Positions 54,750 through 62,919 of a stretch of DNA of 64,000 bases are shown here, one piece after another. A program made the translations under genes and the position numbers. Origin of the DNA: Planctomycetaceae bacterium (GTDB taxonomy: Bacteria > Planctomycetota > Planctomycetia > Planctomycetales > Planctomycetaceae); the NCBI GenBank assembly GCA_021732975.1, contig JAKFWC010000023.1, forward strand, positions 248,001 through 312,000. The letters run 5' to 3'. The notes under the pieces are model-generated. The model saw only the letters and a list, made by a program, of their open reading frames with translations. It made no database searches and was not told the DNA's origin. Positions within the stretch are counted from its first letter, which is position 1. Every line of letters begins with the position of its first letter.

Positions 54750-56186
54750 ATGTCCGCGGAACCGTTGCCAACACCGTTGAACACTCTCGCCGAGCGATTG
54801 TCGCGTCGCGACTGGTTGCAGCGTGCGGGAAATGGTTTCGGTGCGCTCGCCTTGGCACAAGTTCTTGCCGACGATGCGGCGGCCGAATCGACCCGCAGCG
54901 GCCATCATCCGGCGTCGGCGCAGTCGGTCATCTGGCTGTTCATGAACGGCGGACCGAGTCAGATCGATACGTGGGATTACAAGCCGGAACTCGCGCGTCG
55001 GCACGGTCAGGAATTGGCGGGCCTCGATCCCACGACGGGGTTCTTCCCCACGGCCATCGGTCCCGTGATGCAGTCGCCGTTCGCGTTTCGACAATATGGC
55101 GCGTGCGGTCACTGGGCGTCGGAGTTGTTCCCGCATCTCGCACGGCACGTCGACGACGTGGCATTCCTCCACGCGTGCTGGGCCGAGTCGAATAACCATT
55201 CGCCAGCTCTCTTCCAGATGAATAGCGGCTTCACACGGCAGGGGATGCCGTGCTTTGGTGCGTGGGTGGCGTATGGACTCGGCAGCCTCAGCCGCAATCT
55301 GCCGAGCTTTGTGGTGATGACCGATCCGTGGCAGCGCGGGCAGCCGAAGGGACACGGTCAGAACTGGACCGCGGGGTTCCTGCCGCAACCGTTTCAGGGA
55401 ACCGTGCTCGCTGACTCCGATGAGGCACTGCCCTTTGCACAACCTGGGGCGGGAATGACGCCATCGCGGCAACGTCAACAGATCGACATGCTATCCGCGC
55501 TCAATCAGGAGTACGCCGCACGGTCTGGCTTTGAAGATCGCATGGCGGATCGTCTCGCCACTTTTGAACTGGCGATGCGGATGCAATCGGCGGCACCGGA
55601 TGTCGTAGATCTTGCAACCGAAACCGTCGATACACAGGAACTCTACGGATTGCATGACCCGCGCTGTGCGCCGTTCGGTTGGCAGTGTCTTGTCGCTCGC
55701 AGGTTGATCGAACGCGGTGTCCGCTGCGTGCAGATTTACAGCGGCGGGACCGAGAACGAGCAAAGCTGGGACGGGCATCAGAACATCGTCACGAATCATC
55801 GCCGCTTCGCAATGGAGACCGATCAACCGATTGCCGGATTGCTCGCCGATCTGAAGCAGCGCGGCCTGCTCGATTCCACGCTGGTGATCTGCAACGGCGA
55901 GTTCGGCCGCCTGCCCATCGTCCAGCGCGGCGGCAGCGGGCGTGATCATAATCCCCACGCCTTCACCACATGGCTCGCCGGCGGAGGAATCCGCGGCGGC
56001 GTCTCGCACGGCGTCACCGACGAATTCGGCTTCCAGGGGATCGAGAACCGCGTGAGTATTCCCGATCTGCATGCCACGCTGTTATGGCTGCTTGGCCTCA
56101 ATCACGAACGGCTCACGTATCGTCATCAGGGCCGCGATTTCCGGCTGACGGATGTGAGCGGCCGCGTGATTCGTGAGATTCTGTGA
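54750..56186 (+). CDS. DUF1501 secreted protein with Tat signal
   Basis: 478 residues. A Tat signal (SRRDWLQRAGNGFGALALAQ, residues 18-37) indicates export of a folded protein. DUF1501 belongs to the alkaline-phosphatase-like/sulfatase fold; visible marks are VIWLFMNGGPSQIDTWDYKP (about 52-71), FLHACWAESNNHSPA, GENEQSWDGHQN-like GGTENEQSWDGHQN (about 330) and VICNGEFGRLPIVQR. Partner of the upstream DUF1549 gene. Its stop codon TGA (56184-56186) lies inside the arm of the downstream palindrome, so the last bases come from the repeat. Function unknown. Confidence 0.9.
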   Translation: MSAEPLPTPLNTLAERLSRRDWLQRAGNGFGALALAQVLADDAAAESTRSGHHPASAQSVIWLFMNGGPSQIDTWDYKPELARRHGQELAGLDPTTGFFPTAIGPVMQSPFAFRQYGACGHWASELFPHLARHVDDVAFLHACWAESNNHSPALFQMNSGFTRQGMPCFGAWVAYGLGSLSRNLPSFVVMTDPWQRGQPKGHGQNWTAGFLPQPFQGTVLADSDEALPFAQPGAGMTPSRQRQQIDMLSALNQEYAARSGFEDRMADRLATFELAMRMQSAAPDVVDLATETVDTQELYGLHDPRCAPFGWQCLVARRLIERGVRCVQIYSGGTENEQSWDGHQNIVTNHRRFAMETDQPIAGLLADLKQRGLLDSTLVICNGEFGRLPIVQRGGSGRDHNPHAFTTWLAGGGIRGGVSHGVTDEFGFQGIENRVSIPDLHATLLWLLGLNHERLTYRHQGRDFRLTDVSGRVIREIL

Positions 56187-56263
56187 GCGGCAAGGCGCTA
56201 GCCGCCGGTTCTTCTTCACCGTGCTCAATCTCAAGAACCGGCGGCTAGCGCCTTGCCGCTCAC
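56183..56263. repeat. GCGGCAAGGCGCTAGCCGCC palindrome, copy 3
   Basis: Arms 56183-56213 and 56233-56263 are perfect reverse complements over 31 bases and include the 27-base arm of copies 1 and 2; the centre is 19 bases. It lies between the convergent DUF1501 and altronate-dehydratase-like genes and overlaps the stop codon of the former. Confidence 0.93.
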
Positions 56264-56274
56264 AAAGACGGAAA

Positions 56275-57822
56275 CTACGTCACCGGGCCCCACGTCCATG
56301 GGTAGAACTCTTCGTCACCGATGCCTTGCGTTTCGCTCTTGGTCGGTTTGCCGCTGGCGACGGCGATGACTTCTTCAAAGATTTCGCGGCCGACCTGTTC
56401 GATGGTTGCTCCGTCGAGAATCGTTCCGGCGTTGATGTCCATGTCGTCGATCATGCGGTTATACATCGGCGTGTTCGTCGCGAGTTTCATCGTCGGGACC
56501 GGTTTGCAGCCGAAGACGCTGCCACGACCGGTGGTGAAGCAGACGACGTTGCAACCACCCGCCACGAGCCCCGTCACTGATGCGGGGTCGTACCCGGGCG
56601 TGTCCATAATGACGAAGCCTTTTTCGGTGATCGGCTCCGAGTATTCATAGACGGCCCGCAGGGCGGTGGTGCCCCCTTTGGCGATGGCACCGAGGGATTT
56701 TTCGTAGATCGTGGTGAGGCCACCCTTCTTGTTGCCGACGGACGGGTTGATGTCGATCCGCTCGCCGAATTTGGCGGTGTAGTCAACCCACCATTGAATC
56801 CGTTCGAGCAACTTGTCGGCGACCTGGCGATTGATCGCCCGCCGCGTGAGGAGATGCTCGCCGCCGTAGATTTCGGGAGTTTCTGAAAGTACCGAAGTGC
56901 CGCCATGCGCGACGAGAAGATCACTGCAATAACCGAGCGCGGGGTTCGCGGTGGTGCCGCTGTTGCCGTCGCTGCCGCCGCATTCCACACCAAGAGTGAT
57001 CTCGGACACCGGGATCGGCACACGCCGGGCTTTGTTCGCTTCGGGCAGCATCTCGCGGATCATGTCCGTCGCGCGGGCCACCGTTTTGGCAACGCCGCCC
57101 TGCTCCTGAATGTTCATCACGAGGGGGCCGTTGCCGAAAACATCTTTCTTCTCATTGAGCTGCACCAGACCGCCGTTGTCCATCAGGAACGAGGCTTGGG
57201 CCGTTTCGCAGCCCAATCCGATGACGATGTACGCGCCGATGTTCGGATGCTTCGCAAACCCGGCGAGTGTCCGGGTGAGCTGCTGGTGATCCTTGCCGCC
57301 GTACTGCATCGCGCAGCCCCCTTTGTGTGTCAGCGGCACAACGCCGTCGACATTGGGGAAGGCTTCGAGCAGTTCCGCGTTGAACTTCTGGGCGACGAGT
57401 TTCGACGTGTGAGCCGAACAGTTCACTGTGCTGACGATACCGATGTAATTGCGTGTGGCGGCGCGGCCATCGTGGCGACGGTAGCCCTGAAATGTCCGGC
57501 CGGTGATCGGTGTCGGCGGCGCGGGGATTTCGCTGCAGAACGCATAGTCGAGACTCAACATGCCGGCTTCGACATTGTGCGTGTGAATCCATCCGCCCGC
57601 GGGAATGTCCTTCGTGGCATAGCCGATGGTCTGGCCGAACTTGCGGATCGGCTGCCCCTTGGCGATGGGCCGCAGGGCGACTTTGTGGCCCATTTCGATC
57701 GTTTCGACCGTCTTCAAATCGGAAGTCGCATCAACAGCGATCGCGATCCCCGCAGGCACACTTCGCGCCGCGACGGCCAGGTTATCATCGGCATGCAAAC
57801 GAATAAACGGACGAGCGGACAT
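56275..57822 (-). CDS. Altronate/galactarate dehydratase family (UxaA/GarD)
   Basis: 515 residues, close to UxaA (about 495) and GarD (about 523). These iron-dependent dehydratases convert altronate or galactarate to keto-deoxy sugars in hexuronate breakdown. The N-terminal SAF domain (about 5-85; AVAARSVPAGIAIAVDATSD, KGQPIRKFGQTIGYATKDIP, GGWIHTHNV) precedes the dehydratase domain (GYRRHDGRAATRNYIGIVST, LTHKGGCAMQYGG, VIGLGCETAQASFL, LGVECGGSDGNSG, TGRGSVFG). The ATG at 57822 follows a short A/C-rich leader. No other uronate gene is near. Substrate between the alternatives is not resolved. Confidence 0.85.
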   Translation of the reverse strand: MSARPFIRLHADDNLAVAARSVPAGIAIAVDATSDLKTVETIEMGHKVALRPIAKGQPIRKFGQTIGYATKDIPAGGWIHTHNVEAGMLSLDYAFCSEIPAPPTPITGRTFQGYRRHDGRAATRNYIGIVSTVNCSAHTSKLVAQKFNAELLEAFPNVDGVVPLTHKGGCAMQYGGKDHQQLTRTLAGFAKHPNIGAYIVIGLGCETAQASFLMDNGGLVQLNEKKDVFGNGPLVMNIQEQGGVAKTVARATDMIREMLPEANKARRVPIPVSEITLGVECGGSDGNSGTTANPALGYCSDLLVAHGGTSVLSETPEIYGGEHLLTRRAINRQVADKLLERIQWWVDYTAKFGERIDINPSVGNKKGGLTTIYEKSLGAIAKGGTTALRAVYEYSEPITEKGFVIMDTPGYDPASVTGLVAGGCNVVCFTTGRGSVFGCKPVPTMKLATNTPMYNRMIDDMDINAGTILDGATIEQVGREIFEEVIAVASGKPTKSETQGIGDEEFYPWTWGPVT

Positions 57823-57870
57823 GGGGGGCTTTCGATGCTGATACTGTCGTTTGAATTGGGAACGCATGAT

Positions 57871-57941
57871 CCCAGACCGGAGCGCAAGCGACGGGAGTTT
57901 TCTTCGTCTCTGGACTCCCGTCGCTTGCGCTCCGGTCTGGG
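57871..57941. repeat. Perfect 28-base-arm palindrome, CCGGAGCGCAAGCGACGGG core
   Basis: Arms 57871-57898 and 57914-57941 are exact reverse complements (core CCGGAGCGCAAGCGACGGG), with a 15-base centre. It is a variant of the palindromes at 28239-28326 and 39743-39860. It lies between the GT39 gene (3' end at 57959) and the start of the dehydratase gene. Confidence 0.9.
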
Positions 57942-57958
57942 GAAATCAATACAAAGAA

Positions 57959-59671
57959 TTATCGCCGTTCGGTGGTGTCGAGGTCGAGTGTACCGAGCAG
58001 CGGCAACGACGGATTTCGCACGCGGCGGCCGATGACCACGGTCTCTTTTGGCACGGGTCGCTTGTTGCGATCGATCGAGACGATGGCGATTTCATCCCAC
58101 TCGAAGGGCAACTCGGGGCGTTCCCAACCCTCGCCGTTGATGAGGAAGTAATCGACATCGTCTGCAAGCTGGGTATCGCTGATCGCTTTCGGCAACAAAT
58201 CGACCGGGCGACCGAAGTAGTAGAGGAACACGTGATGGATGTGGCCAAAGCTCTGCAGATGGGCATTGGGTGGAAGACGTTCCCGCAGGGCGGCCGTGGT
58301 TGAAGGAAGGTCGCCACTGCGTTGAGCCTGGCTGGTGATCACCGGGCCGACGTAACACACGCCGAGAAAGGCGGCGACGGTGAGGCTCACGCGACGGATG
58401 TTCGTTGCGGTGATGATGTCGCCCCACGTTCGCATTAGGACGGCGGTGCAAGCCGCAGCCAAGGCAAATGCCGTGGCTTCACCAGTCGGCGGCAGGAAGC
58501 CCGTTTTTGACAAAGTGAGCGATAACATTGGCACCACGATGGCAGCCCCGATCATCAGAACCGTGCAGCCGCGGACGAAACGCGTCCACAACGGCGTACG
58601 TTGTTGATCGAACCGTTGCAGCAGTGATTCCGTCACAATACCGATCAGCACTGCGAAACACGGAAACAACGGCATGAAGTACCGTGGTCGCGCGGCAGGT
58701 GGCAACCAGACGGACGGAAAACAAACGAGAATACTGATCGTCATAAAAATCGCGACATCGCGCTTCGCACCGAGCGATTGCCGCAGCGCGCGATCCGCAT
58801 AGCCGAGCAGCATCCACGACCACGGGGCCAGGCACGCCACGACGATGATGATCGGGAACGTCGCCAAGTGTTCGACGATGGTGATGATCCGCGGGTCATG
58901 GAACCGGTTCTGCACGTTCCAGAAGTAGATCATCCAGCCATTGGCAAGCCCCATCTCGGCGACGAACGCAGCTTGCCAAAGTCCCACGACGGCGGCAAAC
59001 GCAGCCATCCCCAGCGCATGGGCGGGTTGAATCAAAGCCCGCCATTGTCGCGTCCAGACGAGATACGCCCAGATCGAACCAAAGAAATACAGCGGGGCCT
59101 GCAAGCCCTTTGCGAGCATGGCCAGACCGCCGAAGAGACCGCCGAGCAACCACGCCGTGCGATGACGCGATTCCATCCAACAGCCATGCCACAGCAACAG
59201 CGACGCAGCGACGAGGAACGTGAAGATCGGTTCGGTTTCCCCCGTACGGCCCTGTTCGAGGACTTGCAGCACGCTGGCATACGCCACCGCGGCGACGAGA
59301 GACGCTGTGCGATCCAACCGGCGGCGGCTGTACCAATAGATCAGCCCGACGGTCAGGATCGTCGAGATCAAGCCCGGCAACCGGATTGACGCCGCGTTCA
59401 TTTCGCCGAAGACGACCGCAAACCCCGCGATGAGCCAATTCTGCAACGGCGGACGACTGAGTCGCACTTCGCCCTGCGTCCGCGGCACGATCCAGTCGCC
59501 GCGGTCAATCATCTCGCGCGCAATGATCGCCCGACGGGATTCTTCGCCACGGACCGTCAACGTCGTGAGCCGTGGGGCATACAGCGCAACGGCGAGAAGC
59601 AGCACGATCCAGAGTTCGCGCTCCCGCCAGATTGGTTTGGAGTTTTCGGAAGCGTTTGGAGTATCGACCAT
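57959..59671 (-). CDS. GT39-type glycosyltransferase (ArnT-like)
   Basis: 570 residues with about 12 membrane segments. ArnT/PMT-2 proteins move a sugar from an undecaprenyl carrier to lipid or protein outside the inner membrane. The N-terminal signature is clear: ESRRAIIAREMIDRGDWIVP, then RLSRPPLQNWLIAG (about 40-80), with the catalytic acidic residue in RGEESRRA. Several helices such as LLLAVALYAPRL and IIIVVACLAPWSWMLLGYA follow; the C-terminal part is soluble. Start at 59671 rather than an upstream frame that reads through a repeat. It is tandem with the next GT39 gene. Confidence 0.87.
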   Translation of the reverse strand: MVDTPNASENSKPIWRERELWIVLLLAVALYAPRLTTLTVRGEESRRAIIAREMIDRGDWIVPRTQGEVRLSRPPLQNWLIAGFAVVFGEMNAASIRLPGLISTILTVGLIYWYSRRRLDRTASLVAAVAYASVLQVLEQGRTGETEPIFTFLVAASLLLWHGCWMESRHRTAWLLGGLFGGLAMLAKGLQAPLYFFGSIWAYLVWTRQWRALIQPAHALGMAAFAAVVGLWQAAFVAEMGLANGWMIYFWNVQNRFHDPRIITIVEHLATFPIIIVVACLAPWSWMLLGYADRALRQSLGAKRDVAIFMTISILVCFPSVWLPPAARPRYFMPLFPCFAVLIGIVTESLLQRFDQQRTPLWTRFVRGCTVLMIGAAIVVPMLSLTLSKTGFLPPTGEATAFALAAACTAVLMRTWGDIITATNIRRVSLTVAAFLGVCYVGPVITSQAQRSGDLPSTTAALRERLPPNAHLQSFGHIHHVFLYYFGRPVDLLPKAISDTQLADDVDYFLINGEGWERPELPFEWDEIAIVSIDRNKRPVPKETVVIGRRVRNPSLPLLGTLDLDTTERR

Positions 59672-59686
59672 TGGCAGTGTTCCGTC

Positions 59687-59760
59687 ACCAGCCCGCAGCG
59701 CAAGCAAGGGTGTTCTTTCTGGTGAAGTGAAATACACCCTTGCTAGCGCTTCGGGCTGGT
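59687..59760. repeat. Imperfect palindrome, CCAGCCC..GCAAGGG family
   Basis: Arms at 59687-59713 and 59734-59760 pair with two mismatches (ACCAGCCCGCAGCGCAAGC against GCTAGCGCTTCGGGCTGGT). It lies in the gap between the two GT39 genes. The stop codon of the upstream GT39 gene (TAG, 59743-59745 on the minus strand) is inside the second arm. Confidence 0.85.
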
Positions 59761-61281
59761 TAGTTCTTCCGCGGCGAGGGTTTCTCGGTGGGTCACTCGA
59801 AACAGTGTGTAACGATCCAACGGGGATTTTTCTCGGCGCGTCGTCCGGCTTTGCAGGACCATTGCTACATCGCCGGTTTGTCGCAATTCATCTTCAGCAC
59901 GACCACGCGCGATCACGAACAGTTCGCGGGAATCGTGGACCATGCCCGCCAGCCGATCGATGTGACTTACACCGGTGAGGGGCCGCTGCACATAGAACAC
60001 ATGTCGGGCGACTTCCTGTCCCCCGAACGCGGCCAGCGGTGTTTTTGCGGGGATGTGTTGTTCCACTTGCGCAAGGAACTGTGTATCAGCCGCAGAGGGA
60101 TCACGACGCGGCAGGATCATGGTTTGAACCGTCAGATGCCCGACGATCACCACTCCCAGCAGACATGGCCCAGCCATCGTGGCGATGGTCGGCGTGCGCA
60201 ACGATGCGATTCGTTGTGTGAGTGCGTGACCTGTTTGAAGCAGTCCCTGAACGATGATGGGTGTCAATGCGGGCAGCGCGTAGATCAAATAGTGATGGTG
60301 CTTGCCGGAAGATAATGTCAACAATGCCGGATGGCTGAGGGCCCACCACCATAACAGGCGGTCGGCGCTTGCCGGTTCCGTACGGGCCCGCTTCCATGAC
60401 GCCGCGGCGCCGACGAAGAGGAACGGTGTCCACGGCAGCAACTGCACGGGCCAGTGGAGCAAGTAGTACCACACGGGTTGATGATAGCCGAGCGATCCCG
60501 TCGCGCGGCCGAGAATCTGATCCTGCCAGATCGCTAATCCGGCCGGTTCATACAGCGCGACAGCAACTGGCCAGGCAAGTCCGATCAATACCGCCAGCGC
60601 GACTCCTGGCCAGGACCACCATTTCCATAGTCCGTGTGCGTTACCCCGCAGCACCAGCCAACCGCCACAGGTCAGAATCGTCAGAATCGCTCCGAAACCG
60701 ACGCCCTTCAGCAGATTCATCAGTCCGAGCAGCGTCCAGAAGCCGAGTTGCACAAGAAAATGCTGCCGTGTTGACCAGACGGTTTCACCCCATTCGCGCC
60801 AGACGAACAATGTGATCGCACCAAGTACGATTGCTTGTAGAATGATGTCCGATTCTGCGAGTCGGGCGTGGGCCATCTGATAAACGCAGGTGGCTTGAAT
60901 GAGTCCACACCACATCCCGGTACGGGCATCGAACAGCCGCGTCATGAGAACGGTTTCGAGCAGAACAACGACGATGCCGAACGCCGCGAACGGCATGCGG
61001 ACGGTCCACTCGTTGAAGTCACCGAGAAAACTCGCCCACGCGCCGACGATCCATTGCGGCAATGGTGGTTTTTCCAGCCGAGGGATGTCGCCGATGTAGA
61101 GGACGAGCCACCGCCCGTCGGCGACCATCTGTTTGGCGGAGCCGGCGAGGAGCGCTTCGTGATCAGTCAGGGTGCGGCACGATCCGAGCGCAAAGAAGAA
61201 GAGCAAAGCCGTGACGCTGCCGACGATCGCATAGGATCGGTACGCATGCAGTCGGTTGGCGTGCCCCTCGGGCGGCGTCAT
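59743..61281 (-). CDS. GT39-type glycosyltransferase, second copy
   Basis: 512 residues, about 10-12 membrane segments. The N-terminal region carries the GT39 pattern DHEALLAGSAKQMVADGRWLV and DIPRLEKPPLPQWIVGAW. It is related in layout to, but clearly diverged from, the GT39 gene just downstream. Probably a periplasmic glycosyltransferase using a lipid-linked sugar. The C-terminus EELTSPKR is encoded by palindrome sequence and ends at a TAG within it. The ATG at 61281 has GGGGGAA upstream; 61302 is a less likely start. Divergent from the flavin oxidoreductase gene. Confidence 0.86.
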   Translation of the reverse strand: MTPPEGHANRLHAYRSYAIVGSVTALLFFFALGSCRTLTDHEALLAGSAKQMVADGRWLVLYIGDIPRLEKPPLPQWIVGAWASFLGDFNEWTVRMPFAAFGIVVVLLETVLMTRLFDARTGMWCGLIQATCVYQMAHARLAESDIILQAIVLGAITLFVWREWGETVWSTRQHFLVQLGFWTLLGLMNLLKGVGFGAILTILTCGGWLVLRGNAHGLWKWWSWPGVALAVLIGLAWPVAVALYEPAGLAIWQDQILGRATGSLGYHQPVWYYLLHWPVQLLPWTPFLFVGAAASWKRARTEPASADRLLWWWALSHPALLTLSSGKHHHYLIYALPALTPIIVQGLLQTGHALTQRIASLRTPTIATMAGPCLLGVVIVGHLTVQTMILPRRDPSAADTQFLAQVEQHIPAKTPLAAFGGQEVARHVFYVQRPLTGVSHIDRLAGMVHDSRELFVIARGRAEDELRQTGDVAMVLQSRTTRREKSPLDRYTLFRVTHRETLAAEELTSPKR

Positions 61282-61446
61282 GACGATTCCCCCTGAAAGC
61301 AAGGCTTGTAGGCGGGATGGGCAATTTCGTCAATGCGAGTTGACGATCAGAAAAGTTCTCCCCCGCCTGCGCTTCGCGGACCCCACAGATCGCCTATACT
61401 TCTGGCCTGACGCTCGATATCCCCTTTGAAAAAGCTCGTGCCGGTT

Positions 61447-62886
61447 ATGGCCCGTTACTTCAAATACAAATCGCCCGAAGACCTCGTCGCCGAAGCCCGG
61501 ACATTCGGTCACGATCTCGGGTTGCGAACCGACCTGGCACCGCTGTTCCAGCCCATCGCGGTCGGCGGCCGGACGGTCGGCAATCGGTTATGTATCCAGC
61601 CGATGGAAGGTTGTGACGGCACGCTCGACGGCTTACCCGATGAATTGACGTTTCGCCGCTATGAGCGCTTCGGGGCCGGCGGGGCGAAACTGCTGTGGGG
61701 CGAAGCGACCGCGATTTCCGACGACGCTCGTATGAATCCGCGGCAGTTGTGGTTGCACGACAACTCGGCGAGCGCGATCGAACTGATGCTCAAGAAATGC
61801 CGCGAGGCTCATCGGGCCGCGGGGTTCGATGACCGTGACCTGCTGCTCGGTTTGCAACTGACGCATTCGGGCCGATACGGTTACCGTCGACCATTACTCG
61901 CCACGCATTGCCCGATGCTGGATCCTCTCACCAAGGACAAATCGAACGGTAATACCATCGATGCGAGTTATCCGCTGCTGACCGATAACGACCTGAAACG
62001 GATCGAAGATCAATACGTCGCGGCGGCGAAATGGGCAGCGAAAATCGGTTGCGATTTCATCGACCTGAAGCAATGTCATCGTTACTTGCTGTCGGAACTG
62101 CTGGGAGCGACGAATCGCCCCGGCGAGTACGGTGGCTCTCTCGAGAACCGGACGCGGCTCATTCGCAACATCACCGGACGCATTCGGGCCGAACTGCCGA
62201 ACCTCATCCTTGCAAGCCGCATGAATGCGTTTGATGGGGTACCGCATCGGGGTGAGGGAGCGGACTTTGTCGGCGTACCGGTTCCCCATCCATTGCCGGT
62301 CACAACCGCGTTCGGGACCGATCCGAACGAACCGGCGAACCCGAAGCTGGATGAACCGTTGCAGGTTGTGCAGTGGCTGAGCGACGCGGGGATCGCGTTG
62401 TTCAATATTTCGCTGGGGAATCCATACGCCAATCCGCACTATGTGCGACCCGCGGAGTTCCCCCCGGTGGATGGATATCACGCCCCGGAACATCCGTTGA
62501 AGGGCGTCCTGCGGCACTTCGCGATCGCCGAGGCGATTCAGCGCGCGATTCCGGACACGCCGGTCGTCGGCAGTGGCTACAGCTGGTTGCAGGAATTCTT
62601 CCCAGCGGCCGGTGCAGCGAACGTTGAGGCGGGTCGGTGTGCGTTCGTTGGGTTGGGCCGTGGCACGTTGTCGCAGCCCGATTTCGCGATCCACTTACAG
62701 AAGTCGGGAGCGCTCGAACGTAAAACCATCTGCCGAACGTTTTCGTACTGCACGAATCTGATGCGGACCAAAGACCACCCGCTCGGCCAATATGCCACGG
62801 GTTGTCCGCCGTTCGACAAAGCGGTGTATGGCCCGTTGTGGGATGAAGTCAAAGCGAAACGGGCTGCCGAGACGACCGGATCGTAG
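61447..62886 (+). CDS. NADH:flavin oxidoreductase (Old Yellow Enzyme family)
   Basis: 479 residues from the ATG at 61447 (a TTG seven codons earlier is in frame). A TIM-barrel FMN domain is seen: LFQPIAVGGRTVGNRLCIQPM at the start, LLLGLQLTHSGRYGYRRP, CHRYLLSELLGATNRPGEYGG (catalytic His and substrate pocket) and NRTRLIRNITGRIRAE. The C-terminal 90 residues carry SYCTNLMRTKDHPLGQYATG, a short cysteine-containing end, but not the four-cysteine iron-sulfur motif of 2,4-dienoyl-CoA reductase. Probably an NAD(P)H-dependent reductase of enones or enals; substrate unknown. Confidence 0.85.
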   Translation: MARYFKYKSPEDLVAEARTFGHDLGLRTDLAPLFQPIAVGGRTVGNRLCIQPMEGCDGTLDGLPDELTFRRYERFGAGGAKLLWGEATAISDDARMNPRQLWLHDNSASAIELMLKKCREAHRAAGFDDRDLLLGLQLTHSGRYGYRRPLLATHCPMLDPLTKDKSNGNTIDASYPLLTDNDLKRIEDQYVAAAKWAAKIGCDFIDLKQCHRYLLSELLGATNRPGEYGGSLENRTRLIRNITGRIRAELPNLILASRMNAFDGVPHRGEGADFVGVPVPHPLPVTTAFGTDPNEPANPKLDEPLQVVQWLSDAGIALFNISLGNPYANPHYVRPAEFPPVDGYHAPEHPLKGVLRHFAIAEAIQRAIPDTPVVGSGYSWLQEFFPAAGAANVEAGRCAFVGLGRGTLSQPDFAIHLQKSGALERKTICRTFSYCTNLMRTKDHPLGQYATGCPPFDKAVYGPLWDEVKAKRAAETTGS

Positions 62887-62919
62887 TACCGAATACGGAC
62901 TGCAAGGAAGGAATCGCGG

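Noticed and set aside
56173..56580. Open frame translating ERQGASRR..NRRLAPCRS, also seen near 33.9 and 45.1 kb
   Set aside because: The shared peptide comes from reading through the palindromes, not from a protein. All three are repeat translations.
33858..59760. CRISPR array
   Set aside because: The repeats are palindromes scattered over many kilobases, not evenly spaced direct repeats with spacers, and no cas gene is present.
61426..61446. Seven-codon upstream TTG extension of the flavin oxidoreductase
   Set aside because: The upstream TTG lacks a ribosome-binding site and the ATG at 61447 matches the family better, although neither has a strong site.
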